A stretch of 64,000 nucleotides of DNA, from contig SVRN01000007.1 in NCBI GenBank assembly GCA_015064805.1, forward strand, positions 1 through 64,000, written 5' to 3'. Positions 51,753 to 62,800 of the stretch are shown piece after piece. The notes under the pieces are model-generated. The model saw nothing but the letters and a program-made list of their open reading frames with translations, was not told the origin of the DNA and did no database searches. Within the stretch, counting starts at the first letter, position 1. Each line of letters opens with the position of its first letter. A program made the translations under genes and the position numbers. Origin of the DNA: Oscillospiraceae bacterium. Lineage in GTDB: Bacteria; Bacillota; Clostridia; Oscillospirales; CAG-272.

Positions 51753-52733
51753 ATGGAACATAATCAAAACGTAAAGGCATTCAGCGAGAAGGTCGCAAAG
51801 ATCAAGAGCGAGCTTCGCCGCGACGTCGTCGGACAGACCGAGATCATTGATAACGTCATCATCGCCATCATCGCAGGCGGTAACGTACTGCTGGAGGGTG
51901 TACCCGGTGTCGGTAAGACGCGTCTGGTCCGTTCGCTCGGACACGTGCTGAGCCTGCCTTTCTCCCGTATTCAGTTCACCCCCGACCTGATGCCCTCGGA
52001 CGTCACGGGTACGAACATCATCGAAAAGGATGAAAACGGCAAGTTGAACACCGTCTTCCGCAAGGGCCCCATTTTTGCCAATCTGGTGCTTGCGGACGAG
52101 ATCAACCGTGCAACGCCCAAGACCCAGTCGGCCATGCTGGAGGTCATGCAGGAGCACAAGGTGACCATCGGTAACGATACCTATCAGCTCGCCGAGCCCT
52201 TCTTCGTGCTGGCGACCGAGAACCCCATCGAGCAGGACGGTACCTATCCGCTGCCTGAGGCACAGATGGACCGCTTCGTGTTCAAGCTGATCATGAAGTT
52301 CCCCGGCAACGACGAGCTGATCGACATCGTCAAGATGACTCAGGTCACGATGGACGAAACGGCCGAGGCTGTTGTGAACGGTGAGGAAATTCTCCAAATG
52401 AGAGCGCTGGCCGCTACCGTCCCCGTTATTGACGAGGTGCTGGACTACACGGCTCGCTTGGTTTCGGGCACCCATCCCGAGATCGAGGGCGCAAGCGACG
52501 TGGCCAAGAAGTACATCAAGTACGGTGCATCCCCCCGTGCGGCTCAGGCGCTGATCACCTGCGCGAAGGTAAGAGCGCTGATCAACGGCAACTACAACGT
52601 GTCCTACGAGGATATCAACGCGCTGGCGGCGCCCGTCCTTCGCCACAGAATCAAGATCAATTACGCTGCCGTCAACGATAAGCTGACGGTTGACGACGTG
52701 GTTGCACAGCTCATTAAGGCAACCAAGAAATAA
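51753..52733 (+). CDS. MoxR family AAA+ ATPase, 326 aa
   Basis: Walker A is GVPGVGKT (49-56), Walker [17 protein letters not shown], sensor and arginine-finger features follow ([22 protein letters not shown]), all typical of MoxR/RavA-type AAA+ proteins. MoxR ATPases work as chaperone-like machines with VWA proteins, often in metal-cofactor or protein-complex maturation. The whole cluster that follows, DUF58 and VWA proteins, is the classic context. AAAGGTAAG serves as RBS. The target of this complex cannot be read from the sequence. Confidence 0.93.
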   Translation: MEHNQNVKAFSEKVAKIKSELRRDVVGQTEIIDNVIIAIIAGGNVLLEGVPGVGKTRLVRSLGHVLSLPFSRIQFTPDLMPSDVTGTNIIEKDENGKLNTVFRKGPIFANLVLADEINRATPKTQSAMLEVMQEHKVTIGNDTYQLAEPFFVLATENPIEQDGTYPLPEAQMDRFVFKLIMKFPGNDELIDIVKMTQVTMDETAEAVVNGEEILQMRALAATVPVIDEVLDYTARLVSGTHPEIEGASDVAKKYIKYGASPRAAQALITCAKVRALINGNYNVSYEDINALAAPVLRHRIKINYAAVNDKLTVDDVVAQLIKATKK

Positions 52734-52734
52734 T

Positions 52735-53619
52735 ATGGGATATCTGGTCATTAACGAGGAGCTGCTGCAGCAGATCGAAACGCTGCAGTCGCTTCTGAAG
52801 AACAACCTCGGCGGTATGTTCGGCGGTCTGCGGCAGAGCAAGAACTTCGGTTCCTCCTGCGAGTTTGCAGACTACCGCGACTATATGCCGGGCGACGATA
52901 TCACCAAGATCGACTGGAACGCCTACGCCCGCTTTGACAAGCTGTACGAAAAGCTGTATTTTGACGAGCGCCAGATGCATACGAGAATTTATATCGATGC
53001 CAGCCGTTCGATGGAATACGGTGACAGCAAAAAGGCAGAGCAGGCCATCCGCCTGGCGGCAACGATCGCCTATCTCTCGGTTTGCGAGATGGACCGCGTG
53101 TCCGTCTACACCATCCATGAGGGCGAAGTGCAGGAGATTATCCGCGGTATGGTGGGCAAGGAGACGTATCTGTCCGAGATCGGCAAGCTCAACGATATCG
53201 TTTTTGAGGGCGACAGCTACATCAGCCGGGCGATATTGCCCACGAGCGTCGGTCGCGGTGACGGTCTGTCCGTCATCATCTCGGATTTTCTGACCGACAA
53301 CAACTACGAGGACGCCATCGATTATCTGGCCGATCGCAGACGAGACATTCTCTGTATGCAGGTCCTGACTCGCGAGGAGTTCAATCCCCAGATCCGCGGT
53401 AAGATGCATCTGTTTGACTCGGAGAACACCTCGCGCTACTATCGCAAAAACATCGACAGAGAGATCGTCAAGGCGTACAAAGAGGCTTTGAAATACGCCA
53501 CCGAGCGTATCAGAGACTATTGCATGGCGCGCGGTGCCGACTATATGCTGGTCAGCGCCGAGGACAGCGTGAGCGAGATCTTCTTTGGCAAATTGGTAAA
53601 TATTGGAGTATTGAAGTGA
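52735..53619 (+). CDS. DUF58 protein, 294 aa
   Basis: The ATG follows the moxR stop by one base. FADYRDYMPGDDITKIDWNA is the DUF58 hallmark, and RIYIDASRSM gives a VWA-like metal motif (D-x-S-x-S) in the second half, followed by VIISDFLTDN. DUF58 proteins are cytosolic partners of MoxR and probably link the ATPase to the membrane VWA proteins. Its end overlaps the start of the next gene by four bases, implying coupled translation. Confidence 0.9.
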   Translation: MGYLVINEELLQQIETLQSLLKNNLGGMFGGLRQSKNFGSSCEFADYRDYMPGDDITKIDWNAYARFDKLYEKLYFDERQMHTRIYIDASRSMEYGDSKKAEQAIRLAATIAYLSVCEMDRVSVYTIHEGEVQEIIRGMVGKETYLSEIGKLNDIVFEGDSYISRAILPTSVGRGDGLSVIISDFLTDNNYEDAIDYLADRRRDILCMQVLTREEFNPQIRGKMHLFDSENTSRYYRKNIDREIVKAYKEALKYATERIRDYCMARGADYMLVSAEDSVSEIFFGKLVNIGVLK

Positions 53620-55463
53620 ATTTTCTTTTCCCATTGGGTCTTTTGGGATTGATCGGCATTCCCATTCTGATCCTGATCTATATTATAAAAAGTAAATATG
53701 CGGAACAGACGGTCGCTTCCACCTACCTTTGGACGCTGAGTGAGAAATTTCTCAAGCGCAAGCGTCCCGTCAGCCCCTTGACGGGTATCATCAGCCTGGT
53801 CTTGCAGATTCTGGCCGTGGCCATCATTTCGTTGATCATCGCCCATCCCATCATTACCGTTCCCGATTCAGCCAAGGAATATTGCTTCCTTCTGGACGCC
53901 TCGGGCAGTATGAACATGGAGACGGAGGGTGTCAGCCGCTTTGAGCGGGGCAAGGATGAGATCGAGTCGATCATCAACCGCGCCACCGACGGCAGCCGCT
54001 ATTCCTTGATCGTGGTCAGCGACGTAACGACCACCGTCTTCGAGCAGACGACGGATAAAAAGCAGGCCATTGAGCTACTGAATGCGGTAGAGGAGGGCTA
54101 CGTGGCGGTCGATCAGACCGACGCGCTGGGCGAGGCACAGGGATATTTTGATGAAAATCCCTCCGTGCTGACCTATCTCGTGACCGATACGACCTATGAA
54201 AGCGTTACCAATATCGAGGTCATCAACGTTGCGGCAGACGAAAAGAATGCCTCTCTTGGCGGTGTGATCTGGGATTTGTCGGGCGGACAGCTGACGCTCA
54301 AGGGCGACGTGCGTGCGCACGGTCAGGACCGCGACGTCACCGTTTCCGCTTATGCGGACGGCGGTGAGGAGGCTGTTGCAACGGCACAGCTTCAGCTCAA
54401 GGCGGACGAGGCCGTTCCCTTTGAACTGACCGCCATGCTCAAGACCTTCACCTCGCTTCGTCTAATCATCAGCGGTGAGGACGCGCTTTCGTATGACGAC
54501 GAATATATCATTTACAACGTAAAAAGTGAAGATACCTACAGCATTTTGCTGGTGTCGGATACGCCCTTCTTCCTGGAAACGGCGCTGGGCGCGGTCGGAC
54601 ATACCAAGGTGGACGTGATCTCCTCCGAGGATTACAATTCCACCATTCGAGGCTACGGACTTTACATCTTTGATTGCTGTACGCCCACCCAGGCGCCGAA
54701 CGACGGAGCGGTGTGGTATTTTGATCCCAAGGGAAGCATTCCCGACGCGGGCTTCAGCGTTCAGGGTGAGGTCGTGCTCTCGCGCGGCGAGCTGTTGGAA
54801 AAGACGACCTCCTCCTCCAGCGTTGCCAAGAAAATGATCCGGGGCATCGAGGGCGACGAGATCTATATTTCGGAATACGTCAAGTGCAGCCTGTATCGTA
54901 ATTTTACGACGCTGTTTTCCTATAAGGGCAATCCCATCGTGTTCGCAGGCACCAACGCAGGCGGACACCGCGAGGTGGTATTTGCCTTCGACCTGCATAA
55001 CTCCAACTTGCCCATGCTGGTTGATTTTATCGTTATGGTCGACAATCTTATGACCTTCTCCTTCCCCGACGTCATCGAAGAGGTGAATTATTTTGCGGGG
55101 GACGAGGCGTCGGTCAACGTCATTGCCAACTGCAACAGCATTCGCGTGCAGAGCCCTTTGGGCAAGGTGACGTATCTGAACACCGATCTGGCGACGGCTA
55201 CCTTCCCGCTGAGCGAGGCGGGAACGTATACCATCACCGTGACGGTATCCAACATTCCGAGTGAATTCTACATTTATTCTGCGGTGCCCGAGGCGGAGCG
55301 TATCCCCTCGCCGAGCGCCGAGCGCATCGGTTTGCAGGGCGAAGCATCGACCGATGGCTTTGACGGAACGTATGATCCGTTGATGGTTTTGTTTATTTGC
55401 TTGGCGCTTTTGTTCCTGGCGGATTGGATGGTGTATTGCTATGAGAAATATCAGCTTCGATAA
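53616..55463 (+). CDS. BatA-like VWA membrane protein, 615 aa
   Basis: The start is GTG 53616 in a GTGA overlap with the DUF58 stop, with GGAG 8 nt upstream; the open frame extends further back but without RBS. An N-terminal helix (FPLGLLGLIGIPILILIYII) and a second near 58-78 precede a VWA domain with the metal site D94-x-S96-x-S98 (LLDASGSMN). Then come beta-rich regions and a final helix (MVLFICLALLFLADWMVY). This is the BatA-type layout (BatA N-terminal, VWA, C-terminal helix). The VWA domain is between the two membrane parts, so it faces outside. It overlaps the next gene by 23 nt. Confidence 0.9.
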   Translation: MNFLFPLGLLGLIGIPILILIYIIKSKYAEQTVASTYLWTLSEKFLKRKRPVSPLTGIISLVLQILAVAIISLIIAHPIITVPDSAKEYCFLLDASGSMNMETEGVSRFERGKDEIESIINRATDGSRYSLIVVSDVTTTVFEQTTDKKQAIELLNAVEEGYVAVDQTDALGEAQGYFDENPSVLTYLVTDTTYESVTNIEVINVAADEKNASLGGVIWDLSGGQLTLKGDVRAHGQDRDVTVSAYADGGEEAVATAQLQLKADEAVPFELTAMLKTFTSLRLIISGEDALSYDDEYIIYNVKSEDTYSILLVSDTPFFLETALGAVGHTKVDVISSEDYNSTIRGYGLYIFDCCTPTQAPNDGAVWYFDPKGSIPDAGFSVQGEVVLSRGELLEKTTSSSSVAKKMIRGIEGDEIYISEYVKCSLYRNFTTLFSYKGNPIVFAGTNAGGHREVVFAFDLHNSNLPMLVDFIVMVDNLMTFSFPDVIEEVNYFAGDEASVNVIANCNSIRVQSPLGKVTYLNTDLATATFPLSEAGTYTITVTVSNIPSEFYIYSAVPEAERIPSPSAERIGLQGEASTDGFDGTYDPLMVLFICLALLFLADWMVYCYEKYQLR

Positions 55464-58161
55464 TCCCTTGTGGCTGCTGTTGCTCCTTCCGCTGGCCATC
55501 GGAATCCTCGTTCCTTACTTCATCGCCATTCGTAAGGACAATAAGAGCAAAAGCGTGATCACCTCGCTTATTCTGCACCTCATCATTCTCGTTTTGGTCT
55601 CTTTGGCGGTGGCAGGCACCGTCGTAACGACAGTCATGACCCAGACGCAGGTCATCGTCGTGGCGGACGTTTCCTATTCGACCAATCAGAATCTTGATCA
55701 GGTGGACGAGACCATCGCCGAGATTCAGGCCAATCTCCCCAAAAACGCCAAGCTCGGCGTCGTTTGCTTCGGTAAGGACTACGTGCTTCATACCGAGCTG
55801 GGCGGTGAGCTGACCAGCGTCAAGGACGCGGCGGTCGATAACACCGCAACCGACATCGCCTCGGCGCTTGAATACGCGAGCACGCTGTTTGGTGAGGGCG
55901 TTCTCAAGCGCGTCGTGCTGTTGACCGACGGTAAGGAAACGGTCAACGAGGACGTGACGGGCATGGTTGCCGCAGTCGAGCGCTTGGTGGCGCAGGATAT
56001 TGCCATCGACGCGATCTATCTGAACAGCAATCTCAAGGAGGGCGTAGCCGAGGTTCAGCTGACGAGCGTTGCTTATACCAAGGCGACCTATCTGAATCAT
56101 AAAACTACGGCGGATGCGCTGGTGCAGTCCAATACCGACGCGCGTGCGGTCGTTTCCGTCTATCGCGACGGCACAAAGCTGGCAGACCGTGCCGTGGAGC
56201 TGACCAAGGGCTACAACGTCGTCAATTTCGAGCTTCCGACCGACGTCGCGGGCAATTTCAGCTATGAGATCCGCGTAGCGGCGGCAGAGGATGCCTCCTC
56301 CTACAACAACAGCTATTCCTTTGGACAGACGGTCAGCGACGAGATCCGATCGTTGCTCGTGACCGCAGAGCCTGCGGATATCACCGCGATCGCCGCGCTG
56401 TACGGCGATAAGGCGAGCATCGACGTCATGCTCATCTGTGCGGATCACCGCGATTTCAACAAGGCCAAGGAGCAGTTTGCCAACCATCCGACCGTCAAGC
56501 TGCACGAGGATCCCCGCAATGTGCCTTGCAGTGTTGAAGAGCTTTGCCTGTACGATGAGATCGTGCTCTCAAACATCGACATCCGCGAGGTGAACAATGT
56601 TTCCGCCTTCGTTGAAAGCGTGGAAACGGTCGTGTCGCAGTACGGCAAGAGCCTTGTGACCATTGGTGACACCAAGATCCAGAACAAGACGGACAGCACG
56701 CTGGAAAGTCTTGAAAATATGCTGCCCGTTAAATTCGGCAACAGCACGCAGGATCCCAAGCTGTTTACCATCGTCATTGACGTATCCCGCAGTATGTATA
56801 CCGCTTCCCGTCTGGCAGTTGCCAAGCAGGCGGCCATCCATCTGCTCAATCTGCTCAGCGACGAGGACGACGTGGCCGTTGTTACCTTCGCGGGCGATAT
56901 CAAGATCATTCAGGCAACGACCAAGGCGGCCAATCGCGAGGACATTGCCAAGAAGATCAACGCCATTCAGCCCAGTCAAGGCACCTCCATCGGCGGCGGT
57001 CTTGCGGCGGCGCTCAACCATATCATCGCCCAGCAGCATTCCCAAAAGCAGGTCATGCTGATCAGCGACGGTATGAACTACACGGCCGAGATCGTCAAGA
57101 TCGAGGACAGGGAAATGACCCCCGTCCAGGTGGCGCAGTACATGTACGCCAACGACATTTATCTTTCGACCATGAACCCCTACAATAACGAGAACGTGGG
57201 CGTTAATATGCTCAAGAATCTCGCGGCGGCGGGCAATGGCGAATACTATTACATTAAGAACGAAGAGGCACTGGCAGAGCTGGTGTTCTCGGACATTGCC
57301 GACGACGTGACCGAGTCCGTTATTGAGGGCGAAACGCTGGTTCACATTGCTCGCCCCAAGGACGACGTGCTCAAGGGTGTTTCCTATCTGCCCTCCATCA
57401 TGGGCTACGTTCACAGCAAGGCCAAGATCAGCGCCCAGACGGTGCTGACTGTCGACTATAAAAAGGCGAGCGGCGATATCGTAGAGGTGCCGCTGTACGC
57501 TTACTGGAAGTACGGCAACGGTAAGGTTTCCTCCTTTACGGGAGCGGTTTCGGGGGCTTGGGCGGCCAACTGGCAGTCGACGGCAGGACAGACGTTCTTG
57601 CAGAACGTGCTTGACGTCAATATCCCCGAGCAGAAGATCGACTATCCTTACTCACTGGACGTGAAATACGACGGTATTTATTCCAATATCGAGATCATTC
57701 CCGCCGTGCTCAATCCTTACGCGACGGTTGAGGTCACCATCACCCACCCCGACGGAACGACTATGACCGAGAAGCTGACCTTTGACGCGTCCCGCTATTT
57801 CTACCGCATTGAAACGCCCGCGCTTGGCCGTTACGCCATCAGCGTGACCTACAGCGCGCCGTCGGGTTCCTTTACCTCAACCTCCGACTTTTACATTTCT
57901 TATTCTCCCGAATATGACAGCTTCGCTAATTTTGACGCTTCGACGCTTCACGCGGCGATACGGCACCGCGGAACGGTCAGCGAGGGTGAGATCCCCGATC
58001 TCTCGAAGACGGACGCCCGCGTGGCGACCTACCGTTTGACCTTTACCGTGCCGTTCATGATCGCGGCCGTCGCGCTTTACGTCCTCGACATTATCATCCG
58101 TAAGATGAAATGGAGCGACGTCAAGGGCCTGTTCAAGCGCTCCGCTGCCAAAACGAAATGA
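55441..58161 (+). CDS. Double-VWA membrane protein (BatB/GATase-like type), 906 aa
   Basis: Two N-terminal membrane helices (about 8-30 and 41-64) precede a first VWA domain with D76-x-S78-x-S80 (VVADVSYST), and a second VWA domain starts at D447-x-S449-x-S451 (IVIDVSRSMY) with LISDGMNY later. Between them, about 310-440, is a region resembling the class I glutamine-amidotransferase-like domain often found in such proteins (LLVTAEPADITAIAALYG ... EIVLSNID), without a recognisable catalytic cysteine. A beta domain and a C-terminal helix near 875-895 finish the protein. Two VWA copies in one chain suggest a scaffold that binds two partners. It is the last gene of the cluster. Confidence 0.88.
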   Translation: MRNISFDNPLWLLLLLPLAIGILVPYFIAIRKDNKSKSVITSLILHLIILVLVSLAVAGTVVTTVMTQTQVIVVADVSYSTNQNLDQVDETIAEIQANLPKNAKLGVVCFGKDYVLHTELGGELTSVKDAAVDNTATDIASALEYASTLFGEGVLKRVVLLTDGKETVNEDVTGMVAAVERLVAQDIAIDAIYLNSNLKEGVAEVQLTSVAYTKATYLNHKTTADALVQSNTDARAVVSVYRDGTKLADRAVELTKGYNVVNFELPTDVAGNFSYEIRVAAAEDASSYNNSYSFGQTVSDEIRSLLVTAEPADITAIAALYGDKASIDVMLICADHRDFNKAKEQFANHPTVKLHEDPRNVPCSVEELCLYDEIVLSNIDIREVNNVSAFVESVETVVSQYGKSLVTIGDTKIQNKTDSTLESLENMLPVKFGNSTQDPKLFTIVIDVSRSMYTASRLAVAKQAAIHLLNLLSDEDDVAVVTFAGDIKIIQATTKAANREDIAKKINAIQPSQGTSIGGGLAAALNHIIAQQHSQKQVMLISDGMNYTAEIVKIEDREMTPVQVAQYMYANDIYLSTMNPYNNENVGVNMLKNLAAAGNGEYYYIKNEEALAELVFSDIADDVTESVIEGETLVHIARPKDDVLKGVSYLPSIMGYVHSKAKISAQTVLTVDYKKASGDIVEVPLYAYWKYGNGKVSSFTGAVSGAWAANWQSTAGQTFLQNVLDVNIPEQKIDYPYSLDVKYDGIYSNIEIIPAVLNPYATVEVTITHPDGTTMTEKLTFDASRYFYRIETPALGRYAISVTYSAPSGSFTSTSDFYISYSPEYDSFANFDASTLHAAIRHRGTVSEGEIPDLSKTDARVATYRLTFTVPFMIAAVALYVLDIIIRKMKWSDVKGLFKRSAAKTK

Positions 58162-58215
58162 TCGCGGCGACGATAGCGCTGTGACCAAACAAAAGAAAGA
58201 AATGGTTAGATTCAA

Positions 58216-59793
58216 ATGAAAAAAAGCTTTATACTTTTGCTCATCGTCCTGCTCCTTGTGTTCATGACGGCGTGCGGTGAATATCGACCGCCTCTGCAGG
58301 GACCGGAAGACGGGCCGAGTGACGGTGAGCCGGGCACGCCGCCCGATTCCTCCGGAAATCCTGAGGACGATCCGGACGCCTTTACCGTTTCCATCCGTTA
58401 TAACGGCCAGCCGTACATTCCCAAGGCCAAGGATGAAATGAAGGCCCAGTGGACGGACGGGTTTTCCTTCTACGTGGCCGATTTCGGAACGGACGGCGTC
58501 GCTCGCGTGTCGGGACTGGACGGTGACTATCAGGTGACCCTCAAGGGGCTGCCTGAGGGGTATTTGTATAACCCCAACGCCTACGTGGCGACCAACGATA
58601 AAAAGAATATTGTGATTGATATTTATAAGCCGATCCGTACCTCGGGCTACGGCACGGGCATGTACGATTGCATTGAGATCAGCAAAACGGGCGTATATCG
58701 CGTCCAGCTGACCGACGCCGAGCATAAGGTGTTCTTCCAATACGCGCCCAGCACCAGCGGTACGTATTCGGTCGAATCCTGGGTGAGCACGGCCGAGGGC
58801 AACTACAATCCTATGGTTGACGTGTATACGGGATCGGTGGCCTATAAGACCTTCTCCTATACGCTCAACGACGGCGGCATTTCCTCGGGCTACACCCGGA
58901 ATTTCAAGCATATCGTCGAGATTGCGGACGAGCAGATCAGCACGGGCGGTCAGGCGGTGTTTACCTTTGCGGTGCACGCCGACTCCAAGAACGGTATCTA
59001 TCCGCTTTACGTGGATATCGCCATTCAGCTCAACGGTTCCTTCTCGCTGGGCCTCGGTAACGCAGAGATGATCATTCCTACGGAGGATTTCATTCAGACG
59101 CCCGAGTACGACCCGAGCGAATACACCTTCAAGTGGGCGGAAACGACCACCAAGGGGGTTGAAGGACGGTACGAGTACGACGGCAGTATGTTCAAGCTGT
59201 GGCCGCGCGAAGAGGGCGGCGACGGATACTATCACGTCTACGATGCGGAGACCGGCACTTATGGTGAGATCTTGTATGCAAAGATCTCACAGCCTCACCG
59301 CTTTACCGAGCTGGCTTTTACTCACATCGAAGATCCCGGCAACAAGTCGCTGACCGTATACGGAACGGAAAACCATAAGCTGTTCATTCAAGGATTGCCG
59401 GCCTTGCTGGTTGACCAGCCGGGTGACGCGGGTATGTACTTCTGCGTTACGGAATGTCCTTGCCTTACCTCGAACGCCTGCTACGGCGTTTGTGGTGAGT
59501 CCTGCACGAGCTGTCACGCGGATTGCAGACGGCTTCCCGACGATATCGTGGCCGAAATTCAAGCGGCCAACGGCGAGATCCCCAAGCGGCTTTTGGGCTA
59601 TGCGTCCTTCACCAATTCGGACGGTGTCTACGCCGTGACTGAGGAGATCCGTCACTTCCTGCAGGGCTTTAGCGTTTCCCAACGCTATTTTGCCGACGGA
59701 CAAGGCTGGGTTGAATCCAATCCGACGGTCAAAGTGGATGCTACCGAAGAGGATCAATGGTTGTTTGCCTGCGGCTATTACGTAAAGAAATGA
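58216..59793 (+). CDS. Lipoprotein with Cys-rich segment, 525 aa
   Basis: The signal peptide ends at VFMTAC (C20), followed by a proline/acid-rich linker. A Cna-B-like module lies near 55-130 (DAFTVSIRYNGQPYIPK ... GLDGDYQVTLKGLPEGYL), and GDGYYHVYDAETGTYGEIL near 335 is the family motif shared with 25893 and 28859. A distinctive cysteine cluster covers about 406-440 (CVTECPC, CYGVC, CTSCHADC), eight Cys in about 31 residues, which may bind metal or form disulfides. The gene is 54 nt after the VWA cluster and could be read through from it. Function is unknown. Confidence 0.8.
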   Translation: MKKSFILLLIVLLLVFMTACGEYRPPLQGPEDGPSDGEPGTPPDSSGNPEDDPDAFTVSIRYNGQPYIPKAKDEMKAQWTDGFSFYVADFGTDGVARVSGLDGDYQVTLKGLPEGYLYNPNAYVATNDKKNIVIDIYKPIRTSGYGTGMYDCIEISKTGVYRVQLTDAEHKVFFQYAPSTSGTYSVESWVSTAEGNYNPMVDVYTGSVAYKTFSYTLNDGGISSGYTRNFKHIVEIADEQISTGGQAVFTFAVHADSKNGIYPLYVDIAIQLNGSFSLGLGNAEMIIPTEDFIQTPEYDPSEYTFKWAETTTKGVEGRYEYDGSMFKLWPREEGGDGYYHVYDAETGTYGEILYAKISQPHRFTELAFTHIEDPGNKSLTVYGTENHKLFIQGLPALLVDQPGDAGMYFCVTECPCLTSNACYGVCGESCTSCHADCRRLPDDIVAEIQAANGEIPKRLLGYASFTNSDGVYAVTEEIRHFLQGFSVSQRYFADGQGWVESNPTVKVDATEEDQWLFACGYYVKK

Positions 59794-59812
59794 CGAAACA
59801 GTTCGTTCCCTT

Positions 59813-59831
59813 GTCGGAAGGGTATTCCGAC
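59813..59831 (+). terminator. Weak hairpin before the last gene
   Basis: GTCGGAA pairs with TTCCGAC around GGGTA; the following CCCCCATTATTTTT is only partly T-rich, so termination would be weak. Confidence 0.45.
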
Positions 59832-59890
59832 CCCCATTATTTTTGATTTCAAAGGAATTTGAAATAAATTTTCCAAGGAGGCTCTTTATT

Positions 59891-62800
59891 ATGAAGAGAT
59901 ACATTGCTTTGTTGGTATGTGCGCTGTTGCTCGTTACGATGATGTTCGTATCCTGCGACGACGACGCTCCTGTTGCGGATGCACACCAACACACCTTTAG
60001 TGACGTCTGGTCGATGGACGAGACCAATCACTGGCACGCGGCAACCTGCAAGGACGGCGAGGACTGCGCCACCGCGAAGGTTTCCGTAGCAGCACACGCA
60101 GATGCGGACAAAAACAGCGTCTGTGACGTTTGTGGATATGATTACAATCATACCCATACCTACGCAACCGAATTCACCTCGGACGAGAGCGGCCACTGGT
60201 ACGCAGTTAGCTGCGGATGCTCCGTTGACGTGAAGGATAAGGCAACGCACACTGACGCCGACAACGACGGCGCGTGCGACGTTTGCGCATACGACGGCGG
60301 CCACGAGCACAGCTTTATTACCGAGGCGTGGGCGATGGACGCGAATAACCACTGGCATGCGGCAGAGTGCGGCCACAGCGTCGTTGAGGACGAAGAGGCA
60401 CACGACTACGACGATATGGGCCTGTGCGCCGTTTGCGGCTACGTCAAGGGTACCATCACGGTCGATAAGGCTGTGGAAATGGGTGAATATTACGACCATC
60501 TGGTCAACGGCGGACACGTTGATTTCCAGTATGATACCTGGATGAAGTATCAGGTGGCGATCGACTATCTGCTGGGCGCGAACAGCTCGACGATCTCCGA
60601 GCATAATCTGACCTATGACGAGAAGATGAGCTACTGGTACATGCTCTACAAGGGTGCCATGTTTGGTATCGAGGAGTATGCAGACGGCTCTGTCGGTAAG
60701 GCATACGAGCCTTCCAGCTCGCTGATCGACGGCTACGGCTTCTCGCAGGTCTTTGGCGACGATGACGACGCCGAGGATACCTTCTACGGTGTTACTGCGC
60801 TGATCACCGGCCTTTACGAGAAGGCCAAGGCAAATCCCAACGCGGATCTGACCGAATTCATCGTCAGCTACGAGGGTATGCCCGTATACGTCTTTACCTT
60901 CTCCCAGCCCATTCTGTACGGTGATACGGTAGAGACGCTGTATCAGGTTCAGGTCGCCTTCGCACTGGGCGAGGACTATACCTACAAGTACGCTTACGTT
61001 GCTTCTGCCAAGTATAACTGCGAGGCAGACGAAAACGGCACGACCTATCACACCACCAACCTCGTTCCCAACACGGTATACAACTACTACGTTGAGCAGA
61101 CGAGCGGCAAGCGTGATCTGGCATTCAAGTATAATCCCGAGGATGTATTCCTGACCGACTACGAGCTGTATGAAAAGCTGGGCTCAGAGGACGTGTTTGA
61201 TGAAAACGGCGAATGGATCGGCACCAAGCCGATTCTGGCCGACAAGCCTCTTGGCGATACCATCAAGATCGAGGCAGGTAATACTTTCTCGATGTGCATT
61301 ACCAACCTGGTTCCCGAAACTGCCGTTCTGGATCTGGACAACGTTACGATTGAATACGAGGGCAGCGGCGGAACGTCCTATTGGGGCGGCACGATCATGC
61401 TGTTCTCCAGCCCGCAGGGAACCTACACGCTGACCATCAAAACGGCACAGACGACCAAAACGCTGACGGTTGAGGTTACTGCTCCTGCGGTCACCGAGAT
61501 CTATCCTACGGTCAGCGAAAACGGCATTTATGCTGATAAGAGCGAGCACACCGTTTACGTTGATGATAACGGTGCGGCAAGCGTGATCTTCAGCGCAGGC
61601 GTCAACGCGTACGCTGACAGCTCCTTCACCGCAACCCTTGCTGCCGGCGTGACCGGTGCAACGCTGACCGATAACGGCGACGGCACCTACACGCTGAGCA
61701 CCACCGAGATCGGCAGCTTTGTGATCACCCTGGTTTCCAAGGAAAATCCCGAGATCACGGCAACGCTGACCGTCACGACGATGGAACTGCCGACCTTCGA
61801 CGTTTCCGACGTTCTTGACGGCAAGTACGAGGTATCCTTCTTCGGCATGTCGGTGTACGAGCTTACCTTCAATCCCATCGCGGCAGACGGTACGGCAGGT
61901 ACCCTCACCGTTGTGGATAACAACAATACCGGCTGGACGGGTACGTACGATTACCTGTACGCAGGCGGCGAGCTGACCTACTCCAACGCTGACGGCGTAG
62001 CGGCAATTCCGTTCTATCTGGATAGTGCTCTTGGCACCTTCAGTTGGAATAACATGCCCGCCTTCACCGTGACCCACACCGAGGCTTCGGGCCCTGTGGC
62101 CGGTGATGAGCTCAGCGGCACCTATAACGTCAACTTCCTGATGGAGGGTCTGTACGTTCTGACCTTTGACAACGGTACTTTGATCGTTGTGGATAACAAT
62201 ACCACTCAGTATACCGGTACTTACACCTACACCGGCTCTCCCGCTACCGGCATGACCATTCTCAATGAGGACGGTACCGAGAGCGACATCATCATTGGCG
62301 TTGGTCTGGACGGCAATCCTACCTTCCAGTGCAGCGGCATGACGATTGCACAGCCGCTGGTTCAGGTTGATGGTGAGCCGGGCGGCGAGGATGAGCCTGC
62401 AGAAGGACCCGACGGCGAGTACGTCGTAGACTTCTACGGTACGATCCTGTATACGCTGACCTTTGACAACGGCATGCTGACGGTTGTAGACGATAATGCA
62501 AATCTGCGCGGTGGTTTCTATACCTATGAGGTTAACGCTGAGGGCGGCATCGACGTTTATCTGGACGGTGAGCTGACGACGGACATCGTTATCGGCGTTT
62601 CCTACGACGGCAGCTACACCTTCCAGTGCCCCGAACTGATGATGGCACAGCCTCTGGTTCCCAGCTCGGGTGGTGACATCGGCGGTGGCGAGACCTCGGA
62701 CCAGCTGACGGTCGGCGACAACGCCGTCCTGGTTGAAAACGGCTGGATGGGCACCTACATGACCTTCACGGCTCCTGCGACCGGCAACTTCACGCTGGCT

